From NCBI RefSeq assembly GCF_019049755.1, contig NZ_JAFMOS010000642.1, positions 1-52,620 of the forward strand: a DNA stretch of 52,620 nt, written 5' to 3'. The first letter of the stretch is position 1, and every line of letters begins with the position of its first letter. Of the stretch, positions 9,405-19,048 are shown in pieces. The position numbers and the translations under genes are program-made. The notes below the pieces were generated by a model. That model did no database searches, was not told where the DNA came from, and was given only the letters and a program-made list of their open reading frames with translations. The DNA comes from Rahnella perminowiae. Its GTDB lineage: Bacteria; Pseudomonadota; Gammaproteobacteria; Enterobacterales; Enterobacteriaceae.

Positions 9405-9420
9405 AAGAAAACGTTTGCGT
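9405..9420 (-). promoter_or_regulatory. PurR operator upstream of cvpA-purF
   Basis: AAGAAAACGTTTGCGT is an almost ideal PurR box (consensus ACGCAAACGTTTTCNT on the other strand). It lies about 70 nt upstream of the cvpA ATG, as in E. coli, where PurR with hypoxanthine or guanine represses the operon. Confidence 0.85.
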
Positions 9421-9515
9421 AGGGGAAATCAGCCGGTCAGACAAATTAATAATAGCGATTAAAAAAACCTCAATCGCAGCATAAACCTATAAAAACTCAA
9501 CCAGAGGATCTTATA

Positions 9516-9543
9516 GAAAAAGGGCACCAATCGCTTGTGCCCT
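9516..9543 (-). terminator. Terminator downstream of dedD
   Basis: Arms AGGGCAC (9521-9527) and GTGCCCT (9537-9543) form a stem followed on the minus strand by TTTTT. A second GC hairpin (CACCTCC 9571-9577 with GGAGGTG 9590-9596) sits between it and the dedD stop. Confidence 0.8.
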
Positions 9544-9601
9544 CCGTGGTATTTTTTATGTTTTAACGGCCACCTCCCCCTTCGCAGGAGGAGGTGCAAA
9601 G

Positions 9602-10393
9602 TCAGTGAGCAGAATAGGCGCGAACCTGCCCGCCTAATCCACTCAGCTGTTGCAGTTGCGGAAGTGAAGCCTCAAGCTTCTGCTTCGACGCATCCGGCCC
9701 GACGTACAGGCGCGTAATCTGCCCCTGTACCGGCGTTGACGGAACCGTATAAGCGCGGAAACCAGACAAACGCAGATTCGCCACAATCTCATTGGCTTTA
9801 GCAGCATTTTTCAGTGCGCCAAGCTGCACTACGTAGGACTGCCCTGCCGGCGCTTTTTCTTCCGGCGCAGGCTTCGGCTGTTCTGCCGGTTTTGGCTGTT
9901 CAGCCACGGCCTTCGGCTGCTCGACCGGTTTTGGTTGCTCGACGACCTTCGGTTTCACCGTTGGCTTCGCTTCCACCATCGGTTTAGGTTCGATGACTTT
10001 AGGTTTCTGCGCCGCAGGTTTTACCGGTGCAGTCTGCACCGTTTTTTTCTGCTCAGGCAATGTGGTGACCGGCGGTGCTTCTATCGTGGTATTGCCCGGT
10101 GCAACATTGCCCTTATTCGCGGCATTCGTGTTATTCGCCGAACCTTCCGACTCCTGCGCAGCACCGTTCATCGCCTGATCCGCACCTTCCGGTGGCTGAG
10201 CCGGCAAAGATTGCGTGACCGGTGGCACCGAGTCCTGTTCCTCAACATCACCCGGTTTTGGCACCAATGGAATAGACGCAAATTCGTCTTCATAATGCTT
10301 TTTCTTGCCGTCGAGTAAACCGGGCAAAATAATGACGCCCAGCGCCACCAGAATGACCGTCCCGACCAGACGATTTTGAAACTTACTTGCCAC
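9602..10393 (-). CDS. dedD: DedD cell-division SPOR-domain protein
   Basis: A divisome accessory protein that binds septal peptidoglycan stripped of stem peptides. It has 263 residues against about 220 in E. coli. An N-terminal anchor (ASKFQNRLVGTVILVALGVI) is followed by a long Pro/Lys/Glu-rich periplasmic linker with repeated EQPKP units (about residues 125-180), then a C-terminal SPOR domain (SYVVQLGALKNAAKANEIV onward). The start is GTG and overlaps the folC end by 11 nt. The extra length lies in the low-complexity linker. Confidence 0.93.
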   Translation of the reverse strand: MASKFQNRLVGTVILVALGVIILPGLLDGKKKHYEDEFASIPLVPKPGDVEEQDSVPPVTQSLPAQPPEGADQAMNGAAQESEGSANNTNAANKGNVAPGNTTIEAPPVTTLPEQKKTVQTAPVKPAAQKPKVIEPKPMVEAKPTVKPKVVEQPKPVEQPKAVAEQPKPAEQPKPAPEEKAPAGQSYVVQLGALKNAAKANEIVANLRLSGFRAYTVPSTPVQGQITRLYVGPDASKQKLEASLPQLQQLSGLGGQVRAYSAH

Positions 10394-11669
10394 TGGTTTT
10401 CCCCGTGTCTATAGCATCCATTACGTGAGCTACGGTATGGAACGAGCCGCAGACAATCACAATATCCTGAGGAGCAGCCTCCTGCATAGCCTGTTTCCAG
10501 GCAGACTCCACATCGTCAAACTGGTGCGCCTGCGGCAGGTGTGCCGTCAGCTCTTCAACACTGGCCCCGCGCGGACCTTCCAGCGGCGCGCAATACCATT
10601 CGTCCACCTGAGGCGACAGGCAAGCCAGCGTACCGGCAATATCTTTGTCTTTCAACATTCCGACGACAGCACGCACTTTACCGCCATTTCGTGGCTGTTC
10701 CGCCAGACGTCCGGCCAGATACGCCGCCGCATGCGGGTTGTGCGCGACATCCAGGATCAGACGAGGTGATTCACTCACCGTCTGGAAACGTCCCGGCAGT
10801 GCCGCACGTTGTAAACCGCTGTACAACGCGGCTTCAGGAATATCCAGAGTGGAATAATGCAGCGCGGCCAGCGCGGTCGCGGCGTTGGCGAGCGGCACAT
10901 TCGGCAACGGTAAACCTTCCAGCACGTTAACCTCATGGCCTTCTTCCAGTGCTGCCCAGCGCCAGTGACCGGCATCCGCAGAAAAATGCCAGTTCACCTC
11001 ACGGCGGTATAAATCCGCGTGTTTTTCCTGCGCAACGGCAGCAATAGATTGCGGCATATCCGGTTCACCGACCACGGCCGGTTTACCGGCGCGGAAAATA
11101 CCGGCTTTTTCACGGCCAATGCTTTCGCGGTCAGATCCCAGCCAGTCAGTATGGTCCAGCGCAATACTGGTCACGACTGCCACACTGGCATCGACAATAT
11201 TGGTCGCGTCCAGACGCCCGCCCAGCCCGACTTCAAGGATCACCACATCCAGCTTAGCCTGTTTAAACAGCTGCAACGCCGACAATGTGCCGTATTCAAA
11301 ATAGGTCAGCGAAATATCACCACGGCCAGCTTCCAGCAGCGCAAAAGATTCGCAATGCGCAGATTCTGCTAATTCTTCACCCTGGATACGGACACGTTCG
11401 GTGTAGCGCACCAGATGCGGGGAACTGTAAACGCCCACACGGTAGCCCGCTGCCATCAGGATGGATTCCAGCGTTGCACAGGTGGTGCCTTTACCGTTGG
11501 TTCCGGCCACAGTGAAAACTTGTGGCGCAGGCGTCAGTAAATCGAGTTTCGCGGCTACCGCTTTAACCCGATCAAGACCAAGCTCAATCGCCTGAGAGTG
11601 AAGATGTTCGAGATAATAAAGCCACGTGGCCAAAGGCGACGTGGCTTGGGGAATAAGTTGATTTTGCAT
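10383..11669 (-). CDS. folC: Dihydrofolate synthase / folylpolyglutamate synthase FolC
   Basis: A bifunctional Mur-ligase-type enzyme (428 aa) that adds glutamate to dihydropteroate and then chains glutamates on folates. The ATP loop VAGTNGKGTT is at residues 54-63, and the motifs SSPHLVRYTERV and EVGLGGRLDATN follow. It is upstream of and overlapping dedD, an order conserved with E. coli accD-folC-dedD. Confidence 0.97.
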   Translation of the reverse strand: MQNQLIPQATSPLATWLYYLEHLHSQAIELGLDRVKAVAAKLDLLTPAPQVFTVAGTNGKGTTCATLESILMAAGYRVGVYSSPHLVRYTERVRIQGEELAESAHCESFALLEAGRGDISLTYFEYGTLSALQLFKQAKLDVVILEVGLGGRLDATNIVDASVAVVTSIALDHTDWLGSDRESIGREKAGIFRAGKPAVVGEPDMPQSIAAVAQEKHADLYRREVNWHFSADAGHWRWAALEEGHEVNVLEGLPLPNVPLANAATALAALHYSTLDIPEAALYSGLQRAALPGRFQTVSESPRLILDVAHNPHAAAYLAGRLAEQPRNGGKVRAVVGMLKDKDIAGTLACLSPQVDEWYCAPLEGPRGASVEELTAHLPQAHQFDDVESAWKQAMQEAAPQDIVIVCGSFHTVAHVMDAIDTGKTSGK

Positions 11670-11781
11670 GAGTCCCGTTCAACCTTGTCAGGTTCACTTC
11701 GACGCTACATCACCAGACTGTGACAGCAGGCAATGCCCTCTTTGTCAGATCATACCAACAGAGTAAAAGCACGGCTGTCTT

Positions 11782-11843
11782 TTTTGCAGAAAAACAGTTT
11801 TGCAGAAAAACAGTGTGGGCGGCACAACACACGATGGCCGCCC
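11782..11843. repeat. 16-bp tandem repeat and hairpin after accD
   Basis: TTTTGCAGAAAAACAG occurs twice in direct succession (11782-11797, 11798-11813). It is followed by an inverted pair GGGCGGC (11817-11823) / GCCGCCC (11837-11843). On the minus strand the hairpin precedes a T-rich stretch made by the repeat, so the unit may be the accD terminator. Confidence 0.5.
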
Positions 11844-11873
11844 GAATAACTGACCGGCGTTTACCCTGTTCGA

Positions 11874-12788
11874 TCAGGCATCCTGATTGTCAGCGGCAGA
11901 ACCGTTGACAGCAACATGGACGTCAGCCACGTTCGGCTCCGGTTGCCCGGTTAATTTCGCCAGAACGCTGCCCAGTTTAGCTCGCATTTCCGGACGGCGT
12001 ACGATCATATCAATCGCACCTTTTTCGATCAGGAATTCACTGCGCTGGAAGCCCGGCGGCAGTTTTTCACGCACGGTTTGCTCGATAACGCGTGGACCGG
12101 CAAAACCGATCAGCGCTTTCGGCTCAGCGACGTTAATGTCGCCCAGCATTGCCAGACTGGCAGAAACACCGCCCATGGTCGGGTCAGTCAGTACAGAAAT
12201 GTACGGCAAGCCGCGTTCCTGTAATTTCGCCAGTGCTGCACTGGTTTTCGCCATCTGCATCAGCGACATCAGCGCTTCCTGCATACGGGCGCCGCCACTG
12301 GCAGAGAAACAGACCAGCGGGCAATTATCTTCCAGCGCCTGCTCAACGGCACGTACAAAACGGGCCCCCACCACAGACGCCATTGATCCGCCCATGAAGG
12401 CAAACTCAAAGGACGCGACCACGATTGGCATGCCAAACAGCGTACCTTTCATGACGACCATGGCGTCTTTTTCGTTGGTTTCTTTTTGTGCTGCAACCAG
12501 ACGATCTTTGTATTTTTTGGAATCTTTAAACTTCAGAACATCTTTAGGCTCAAGCTCGCTGCCTAATTCAACCTCACTGCCCTCGTCCATGAAAGTGGAC
12601 AGACGCATACGCGCACTAAGGCGCATATGGTGGTCACACTTAGGGCACACCATGAGGTTGCGCTCAAGCTCGGCGCGGTAAAGAACCTGCCCGCAGCTAT
12701 CACATTTAGTCCAGACGCCCTCAGGAATACTTGCCTTACGGGTCTGCGAGTCAGTGCTCTTACTAAGAATTCGTTCAATCCAGCTCAT
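11874..12788 (-). CDS. accD: Acetyl-CoA carboxylase carboxyltransferase subunit beta AccD
   Basis: With AccA it transfers the carboxyl group from carboxybiotin to acetyl-CoA, giving malonyl-CoA for fatty acid synthesis. It has 304 residues as in E. coli. An N-terminal zinc ribbon uses C29, C32, C48 and C51 (CDSCG, CPKC), followed by the crotonase-type core with [12 protein letters not shown] chose the ATG at 12788 because AAAGG precedes it; the open frame extends 19 codons upstream. Confidence 0.98.
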   Translation of the reverse strand: MSWIERILSKSTDSQTRKASIPEGVWTKCDSCGQVLYRAELERNLMVCPKCDHHMRLSARMRLSTFMDEGSEVELGSELEPKDVLKFKDSKKYKDRLVAAQKETNEKDAMVVMKGTLFGMPIVVASFEFAFMGGSMASVVGARFVRAVEQALEDNCPLVCFSASGGARMQEALMSLMQMAKTSAALAKLQERGLPYISVLTDPTMGGVSASLAMLGDINVAEPKALIGFAGPRVIEQTVREKLPPGFQRSEFLIEKGAIDMIVRRPEMRAKLGSVLAKLTGQPEPNVADVHVAVNGSAADNQDA

Positions 12789-13050
12789 CGATAACCTTTC
12801 TGTTTGAACCCGGCCGAAGCCAGTCCGCTGTTCATGCTGTAACAAGTCCCCTGAAACCTACCCAAAATCACCTGTGTGCGGGGTGATAAAAAACCTCACA
12901 CACCGCGCCACAGAAGGGTTGTTCGCAGGAACAGACCATAAATTGTCGCTCATTAAACCATAACGGCCAGACACTGTGGATAAAAAACTGGTCTTACCCT
13001 CAGGTTTAATGCCTTAAATTTTAAAGCGCTTGCGTAAAAAACGTGCGGAA

Positions 13051-13719
13051 TTAATCCTGCTGACGCTTTTCTTTGGCCGCTGCGCGTTTGTGCCGCCAGA
13101 TTTCAACCACACCCGGCAGGATGGAAACCACAATGATCGCCACGATCAGTAATTTCAGATTTTCCTGAACAATCGGCAGATCACCGAAAAGGTAGCCAGC
13201 ATAGGTAAATAACAGTACCCAAACCAGTGCACCAATCACGTTATACGCAGCAAAATGGCGGTAAGACATATGTCCCATACCGGCCACAAACGGTGCAAAC
13301 GTGCGGACGATCGGCACGAAGCGCGCAAGAATAATCGTTTTACCGCCATGTTTCTCGTAAAACTTATGCGTCTTGTCCAAATAACTGCGACGGAAAATCT
13401 TTGAATCAGGATTACTGAACAGACGTTCACCAAATACCCGTCCGATAGTGTAGTTCACCGCATCGCCCAGGATCGCCGCAATGGCCATCAGGAATGCCAT
13501 CAGATGGACGTTAATGTCATTGCCCGGCAACGCCGCCAGCGCGCCTGCCACAAACAATAATGAGTCCCCTGGCAGGAAAGGTGTCACCACCAGACCGGTT
13601 TCGCAAAACAAAATCAGGAATAAAATGCCGTAAACCCAGATGCCATACTGCGCAACCAGCTCCGCTAAATGCACGTCAATATGCAAAATAAAATCAATGA
13701 CAAAGTGAATAAAACCCAT
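13051..13719 (-). CDS. dedA: DedA-family membrane protein
   Basis: An inner-membrane protein (222 aa) of the DedA/SNARE-associated family, tied to membrane potential and undecaprenyl phosphate or lipid flipping. Visible family traits are [26 protein letters not shown]-type residues, with E and D in the first half, and [17 protein letters not shown] in the second. It lies 262 nt after accD's start and 60 nt after truA, the same order as E. coli. Confidence 0.95.
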   Translation of the reverse strand: MGFIHFVIDFILHIDVHLAELVAQYGIWVYGILFLILFCETGLVVTPFLPGDSLLFVAGALAALPGNDINVHLMAFLMAIAAILGDAVNYTIGRVFGERLFSNPDSKIFRRSYLDKTHKFYEKHGGKTIILARFVPIVRTFAPFVAGMGHMSYRHFAAYNVIGALVWVLLFTYAGYLFGDLPIVQENLKLLIVAIIVVSILPGVVEIWRHKRAAAKEKRQQD

Positions 13720-13779
13720 TTGATTTACTCCCCCTTTTTCGGTTTAACAGCTCATTTAAACAATCGCTTTATCCGTTCC

Positions 13780-14610
13780 TTAGTCTTCGAGGAACAGGGG
13801 TCCCATATTCACCTGAGGCAGCGCAAACTTCTCAGGGTAATCGACTGCAACCAGATACAACCCTTCCGGCTTGCCGGTGGCTGCCGCAAGATTGCGATCT
13901 TTCGCTGCCAGCAGTTCTCCCATCCAGCCAACAGGCTGGTTACCGGCACCGATTTCCACCAGACTGCCCACGATATTGCGCACCATATGATGAACAAATG
14001 CATTAGCCTTGATATCCACCACCACATAACTGCCGTGACGGCTCACATTCACATGCATCACATAACGCCACGGTGTACGCGACTGGCACTGAGATGCACG
14101 AAAAGACGTGAAATCGTTCTCGCCCAGTAGCGCCTGGCCGGCAATCTGCATTTTTCCGACGTCGAGTGGCATGTGAACATGCGTCACGCCGGCATGCAAA
14201 ATTGCTGAACGGTAACGGTTATTGTAAATAACGTAGCGATAGCGGCGGGCAGTGGCGCTGAAACGGGCGTGAAAATCTTCGCCCACATTCGCGCACCAGC
14301 GCACAGCAATATCTTTGGGTAAATGGGTATTCACCCCCATCGTCCACGCCGCGTCTTTGCGCAGCACCGGCGTGTCAAAATGCACCACCTGCCCCGTCGC
14401 GCTGACGCCTGCGTCTGTCCGTCCGGCGCAAAACACCACGATCGGTGAATTGGCCACCCGGCTCAGTGCCTTTTCCAGACACTCCTGCACACTGGCAACA
14501 CCCTGCTGACGCTGCCAGCCAAAATAAGCACTGCCGTCATATTCAATGCCTAACGCCACACGCCCGGCAACCGGTGCGGTGCTGACGTCAGCGATCACTT
14601 CATCGGACAT
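13780..14610 (-). CDS. truA: tRNA pseudouridine(38-40) synthase TruA
   Basis: Isomerises uridines 38-40 in the anticodon stem of many tRNAs. It has 276 residues with catalytic D66 in [20 protein letters not shown], plus RRYRYVIYN and [13 protein letters not shown]. Its ATG lies two nt after the usg stop, so the two are cotranscribed and probably coupled. Confidence 0.97.
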   Translation of the reverse strand: MSDEVIADVSTAPVAGRVALGIEYDGSAYFGWQRQQGVASVQECLEKALSRVANSPIVVFCAGRTDAGVSATGQVVHFDTPVLRKDAAWTMGVNTHLPKDIAVRWCANVGEDFHARFSATARRYRYVIYNNRYRSAILHAGVTHVHMPLDVGKMQIAGQALLGENDFTSFRASQCQSRTPWRYVMHVNVSRHGSYVVVDIKANAFVHHMVRNIVGSLVEIGAGNQPVGWMGELLAAKDRNLAAATGKPEGLYLVAVDYPEKFALPQVNMGPLFLED

Positions 14611-14612
14611 AA

Positions 14613-15623
14613 TCAGTACCAGTACTCATTAATCAGCTTCTCTGCGGTTTCCACCGCCATCAGTGCGCCGCCAAAACGAACGTTGTCAGCCACTGACCAG
14701 AATTGCAGTAACTCAGGAATGCCGTAGTCATTACGGATACACCCGATGCTCAGATTGGCATTGCCGGATGCATCGCTGACCTGCGTCGGGAAATCATCTT
14801 CATCGCTCAGATTGATATCATCAATGCGTTCAAGTTCAGCGCGTGCTTCTTCTGCTGACAGCGGACGCAGACCTTCCATATGTACCACCTGCGCATGACC
14901 GTAGAACACCGGCGACTGCACGCAGCTGACGGAAACCGGCAGGCCATCGTCCTGCAACACTTTGCGAACCTGATCCACCAGACGGCGTTCCTGACGCACA
15001 CTGCCCTCTTCATCGCTGACCAGCGGCAAAAGGTTAAACGCCAGCTGTTTACTGAAGATACCCTCTTCTGCCGGAATTCCGTTAAGCAGACGGGCACTTT
15101 GCCCGGCCAGATCGTCAACAGCGGCTTTGCCCAGCGCAGAAACAGACAGCAAAGAGGTCACGTGCAGACGGGACAAACCCGCCTGTTCGGTCAGTGGTTT
15201 GATGGCAGTCAGCAACTGGCTGGTCAGGCTGTCAGCCACGGCCACGATATTACGATTGCGGTAATGAGAAAGCGCATCAGGGTTCACGCCCGGCACCACC
15301 AGAGGAATGTCATGTTCAAGCGAGAACAGGCCACTGCTGTCAATCACCAGACATCCCTGATTTGCAGCTTCCTCGGCATACAAGGCAGAGGCTTCAGAGC
15401 CTGCAACAAAGAATGCCAGCTGAACCTGAGACCAGTCGAACTCAGATGCCTGTTGTACGCGCAGGCTTTTGCCATTAAAGCGCACGGTCTGACCGGCACT
15501 GCGTTCACTGGCCAGCGGGAAGAGCTCACCAACCGGGAACTGACGATCAGCCAATAATTCCAGTAACGCATCACCGACTGCGCCCGTTGCGCCAAGCAGC
15601 GCAATATTCCAGCCATCAGACAT
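14613..15623 (-). CDS. usg: USG-1 protein, aspartate-semialdehyde dehydrogenase homolog
   Basis: A 336-residue protein with the ASD fold: Rossmann motif [16 protein letters not shown] at the N-terminus and the [17 protein letters not shown] region. Where a true dehydrogenase has the catalytic Cys in an N-C-(S/T) motif, this one reads [11 protein letters not shown] with no Cys. It is therefore probably not an active dehydrogenase, and its function is unknown. It sits between pdxB and truA, as in E. coli. Confidence 0.92.
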   Translation of the reverse strand: MSDGWNIALLGATGAVGDALLELLADRQFPVGELFPLASERSAGQTVRFNGKSLRVQQASEFDWSQVQLAFFVAGSEASALYAEEAANQGCLVIDSSGLFSLEHDIPLVVPGVNPDALSHYRNRNIVAVADSLTSQLLTAIKPLTEQAGLSRLHVTSLLSVSALGKAAVDDLAGQSARLLNGIPAEEGIFSKQLAFNLLPLVSDEEGSVRQERRLVDQVRKVLQDDGLPVSVSCVQSPVFYGHAQVVHMEGLRPLSAEEARAELERIDDINLSDEDDFPTQVSDASGNANLSIGCIRNDYGIPELLQFWSVADNVRFGGALMAVETAEKLINEYWY

Positions 15624-15663
15624 GTTGGTATTCTCCAGAAAATATAAAGTACAAAATACAAAG

Positions 15664-15685
15664 GGGCGATGAACATCACCGCCCT
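15664..15685 (-). terminator. Probable terminator after pdxB
   Basis: On the minus strand GGGCGGTGA/TCATCGCCC pair around TGT, followed by CTTTGTATTTT. It sits between pdxB and usg with a second 8-bp palindrome (15708-15726). It may attenuate rather than fully separate the genes. Confidence 0.55.
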
Positions 15686-15746
15686 GTTTTAACGCGTTTT
15701 ACCCGTCATATTTCAACGTGAAATATCAGGGCAGGAACTCAATGAT

Positions 15747-16880
15747 TTACGCCGTGGCTAACTGGCTGTTAAAACCCAGTTTTTTCAGCACACCGGCGGT
15801 CGCTGCATCGTCGCAAATCACCCGTAAAGATGACCATTCACGACGTTCTTCATAGAACTTACGCAGCTTGTCGAATTCGCCCGGTTTTCCGGCTACACGG
15901 CGCAAAGGCCGGTCATCGCGGCGCACATCATACACTAAGTGAATAAGACGCAGCAGTTTGGCTTCGCTCAGCGCGCCACTCAGTGTCACTTCGGCAAATT
16001 CAGGCGCGGGCAGTAACGATTCCAGCGGCACCGTTTGTGGCTGACCGATAAACTGGCTGAATGCTTCGAACACCTGCGTGGTGCCGCGTGCCTTCCCTTC
16101 CAGGCTGTAACCGGCGATATGTGCCGTGCCGATGGCAACTTTATCCAGCAACGCCAGCGACAAATCGGGTTCCGGTTCCCAGACATCCAGCACAGCGGTC
16201 AGCTTTTTGCTGCCGTTCAGTGCGCCGAGCAGCGCAGCGTTATCCACCACTTCGCCACGACAGGCGTTGATGAGGATGCGCTCAGCAGGCAGACGCGCCA
16301 GTAAATCCGCATCCACCAGATGATATGTGGCATAAGGGCCGGACATATTCAGTGGCGTATGGAATGTCAGGATATCGGCTTCGGCGACCAGTTTCTCAAG
16401 CGGCCAGAATTCACCGGCATCACCCCGATCGGCACGCGGCGGATCGCACAGCAGCGTGCGGACCCCCAGTGCCTCGAGGCGGGCATGCAGGCGTGACCCG
16501 ACGTTACCGACACCAATGATCCCGACCGTTTTATCGCGCAGCTGGAAACCATCGCGCTGTGCGAGGATCAGCAATGAAGAAAAGACATATTCCACCACGG
16601 CAATCGCATTACAGCCAGGCGCGGCCGAGAAACCAATCCCTGCGCTGGCAAGCCATGCATCATCGACATGATCGGTGCCCGCCGTGGCAGTCCCCACGAA
16701 TTTCACCGGTTTTCCCGCCAGCAAACTCTCGTTCACTTTGGTCACAGACCGCACCATCAGCGCATCGGCATCATTGAGCGCATCTTGCGGGATAGGACGG
16801 CCAGGAACGGCCTGCACGTTGCCCAGCCGGCTAAAAAGCTCGACGGCATACGGCATATTTTCATCAACCAGGATTTTCAC
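15747..16880 (-). CDS. pdxB: 4-phosphoerythronate dehydrogenase PdxB
   Basis: The NAD-dependent second step of the DXP-independent-type pyridoxal phosphate pathway, oxidising 4-phosphoerythronate. It is a D-2-hydroxyacid dehydrogenase with Rossmann motif [13 protein letters not shown] and the catalytic Arg, Glu and His in [16 protein letters not shown] and [10 protein letters not shown] prefer the GTG at 16880 (377 aa): GGAG sits 7 nt upstream and the product begins [11 protein letters not shown] like E. coli. An ATG at 16898 would add six residues but lacks a good ribosome site. Confidence 0.96.
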   Translation of the reverse strand: MKILVDENMPYAVELFSRLGNVQAVPGRPIPQDALNDADALMVRSVTKVNESLLAGKPVKFVGTATAGTDHVDDAWLASAGIGFSAAPGCNAIAVVEYVFSSLLILAQRDGFQLRDKTVGIIGVGNVGSRLHARLEALGVRTLLCDPPRADRGDAGEFWPLEKLVAEADILTFHTPLNMSGPYATYHLVDADLLARLPAERILINACRGEVVDNAALLGALNGSKKLTAVLDVWEPEPDLSLALLDKVAIGTAHIAGYSLEGKARGTTQVFEAFSQFIGQPQTVPLESLLPAPEFAEVTLSGALSEAKLLRLIHLVYDVRRDDRPLRRVAGKPGEFDKLRKFYEERREWSSLRVICDDAATAGVLKKLGFNSQLATA

Positions 16881-16980
16881 GTTTGTCTCCGGCAGCATGG
16901 CCTAAAGAAAGAATAGAAAATAAAGAGGGCATTGATTTTGCCACGATACAGGGTCAGATCCCAACTTTCAGGGCACGGGT

Positions 16981-17772
16981 TTACCTGTCGTTACGAAAAC
17001 GCTGCGGTGTGGTGCCCGACACCTGCTGGAACATGGCGATAAAGGCCGAAGACGAGCTGTAACCCAGTTCGAGTGAGACCTCCTGTACCGTTTTCCCCTG
17101 CTCCAGCAAAGAGACAGCATGCAGGAAGCGCAGCCGCTGACGCCATTGGGCAAAACTCATCCCCAGTTCCTGCTGGCAACGCCGCGACAGGGTTCGTTCG
17201 GTGGTATACACCTGCTTCGCCCATTGTGCCAGCGACGTGTTATCCGCCGGATTCTTTTCCAGTGCGCTCAGCACGGGGGACAGTAATTTATTTTCCGATG
17301 TGGGTAAATAAGTGTTCTGACGGGGTGCCAGACTGATTTGATCCAGCAAAACGCGACACATACGCAGATCCGTTTCACTCTGCGGTTCAGTCATATTTCG
17401 TGAGAAGCAGTCATCAGCAATGGCGTTAAAAATGGCTGTCGGCGTCAGCAGGCAAGGCTCAACAGGCAGATGGATATCCAGTTCGGGGGCGATATCAATG
17501 ACGCAAAAACGTGTGGTTTTGCGGTTATAGCTTGAATGCTCAACCCCGGCAGGTATCCAGATGGCGAATTCGCGCGGGGCAAGATAGCGCTGTCCGGCCA
17601 CGCGCATGGCAAGAACGCCGGATTTTACGCAGATAATCTGGCTCCACGGATGGGAATGCTCAACATACTCAGAATTCCCCTCCACAATTTCACCCCGAAA
17701 AAGCAGAGTAACCGGTATCTTCTCAGGTAACGGCGGGTAATATCGGGGTAAAGAAGGACGCGGTGCGGGCAT
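16981..17772 (-). CDS. AraC-family transcriptional regulator
   Basis: A 263-residue regulator with an N-terminal cupin sensor (HSHPWSQIICVKSGVLAM near residue 40) and a C-terminal double helix-turn-helix (RTLSRRCQQELGMSFAQWRQRLRF, then LELGYSSSSAFIAMFQQVSGTTPQRFR). It is divergent from an EamA transporter across 128 nt that carry TTGTCT repeats, so it most likely controls that transporter. The ligand is unknown. Local pairs of this kind usually respond to the exported compound; this is inference. Confidence 0.88.
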   Translation of the reverse strand: MPAPRPSLPRYYPPLPEKIPVTLLFRGEIVEGNSEYVEHSHPWSQIICVKSGVLAMRVAGQRYLAPREFAIWIPAGVEHSSYNRKTTRFCVIDIAPELDIHLPVEPCLLTPTAIFNAIADDCFSRNMTEPQSETDLRMCRVLLDQISLAPRQNTYLPTSENKLLSPVLSALEKNPADNTSLAQWAKQVYTTERTLSRRCQQELGMSFAQWRQRLRFLHAVSLLEQGKTVQEVSLELGYSSSSAFIAMFQQVSGTTPQRFRNDR

Positions 17773-17803
17773 AAAAACCTTTTATCTGTGCGCCAAACGG
17801 GGA

Positions 17804-17860
17804 TTGTCTGAATTACGCAATGTGTTGTCTGATTATCGTTATATATAACAAACAAGACAA
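17804..17860. promoter_or_regulatory. TTGTCT repeats, candidate AraC-family operator
   Basis: TTGTCTG occurs at 17804-17810 and 17825-17831, in direct orientation and 21 bp apart (two helical turns). An inverted copy AGACAA lies at 17855-17860. Direct half-sites on one DNA face are typical of AraC-type regulators. Confidence 0.5.
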
Positions 17861-17900
17861 CCGTACACTGGCGTGACGATTTATTCAGGAATACGACTCA

Positions 17901-18806
17901 ATGAATGTGCTCTTTCCCCTGCTTGCCGTCCTGATCTGGTCACTGAATGCTGTGGTCAGTAAAGCCTCGGCCAGCGCAATTGATCCTGCTGCCATTTCGT
18001 TCTACCGCTGGCTTCTGGCACTGCTGACGCTGACACCTTTCGTGCTGCCCGGTGTGCTGCGTAACCTCCGGGCGGTGAAACAATACGGGTGGAAACTGCT
18101 GATACTGGGCTTGCTGGGCATGGTGCTGTATCAGAGTCTGGCATACTACGCCGCACACAGCGTCAGTGCGCTGTTTATGGGCATCCTGAATTCGCTGATC
18201 CCGCTGCTGACCGTGCTGATTGGCCTGTTTGTGCTGAGCGTAGTGCCAACAGTGGGCGTCGCACTGGGCAGTATTATTTCACTCGGCGGTTTAGTCTGGC
18301 TGGTCAGTGCCGGTTCGCCGGCGCAGCTGCTGCAACACGGTATCGGCACCGGTGAGCTGATGATGTTTGCGGCTTCGGCCTCCTATGCGCTGTATGGGGT
18401 GCTGACCAAGCGCTGGGCGATCCCGCTGCCGAACTGGCAATCGTTATATGTGCAGATCATTTTCGGCGTTTTATTATTGCTGCCAAACTTTCTGCTCGCG
18501 AAGGATGTCAGCCTGACCGCACATAATATTCCGCTGGTGCTTTTCGCGGGGATCCCGGCGTCGATCATCGCGCCGTTTTTGTGGATCCAGGGTGTGATCC
18601 GTTTGGGTGCCAACAAAGCGTCTATTTTCATGAACCTGTCGCCGATTTTCACGGCAGTGATCGCCGTGCTGTTCCTGCACGAGCACCTGCACAGCTACCA
18701 TCTGATTGGCGGCGGTATCACGCTTGTCGGGGTCATTCTGGCGCAGCGTTTGCGTAAACCGCTGTTCACCCGCGCCGCGCCTGCGGAACAAAACAAAATT
18801 CGCTAA
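17901..18806 (+). CDS. EamA/DMT-superfamily transporter
   Basis: A 301-residue inner-membrane protein with about ten helices in two EamA repeats. The first starts LLAVLIWSLNAVVSKAS and the second GELMMFAASASYALYGVLTKRW. The family exports amino acids, metabolites or drugs by proton exchange. The substrate cannot be read from sequence. The basic C-terminus faces the cytoplasm. Expression is probably set by the divergent AraC-type regulator. Confidence 0.88.
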   Translation: MNVLFPLLAVLIWSLNAVVSKASASAIDPAAISFYRWLLALLTLTPFVLPGVLRNLRAVKQYGWKLLILGLLGMVLYQSLAYYAAHSVSALFMGILNSLIPLLTVLIGLFVLSVVPTVGVALGSIISLGGLVWLVSAGSPAQLLQHGIGTGELMMFAASASYALYGVLTKRWAIPLPNWQSLYVQIIFGVLLLLPNFLLAKDVSLTAHNIPLVLFAGIPASIIAPFLWIQGVIRLGANKASIFMNLSPIFTAVIAVLFLHEHLHSYHLIGGGITLVGVILAQRLRKPLFTRAAPAEQNKIR

Positions 18807-19048
18807 AGGGTATGCCATCCTTAATAAGAGGGTGGCACCTCCCCCACTTTCTGCTTTCGCGCCCCGCCAGACGTTTTTCTCTGCTGTTTTAGGAAACAAT
18901 ATTCTGAAGAATCTTTCTCAGCCTGCTATTCACGGTGTCGATTAAAACACTTTGCAGGTATGATGAGGCGCTTCCGCGCTCTGCGCCGTGCTTTTGACTT
19001 ATCATTGAGTTTAAGCGACGTTTTAAATTTCCAGCGAAGGACGGTGAT

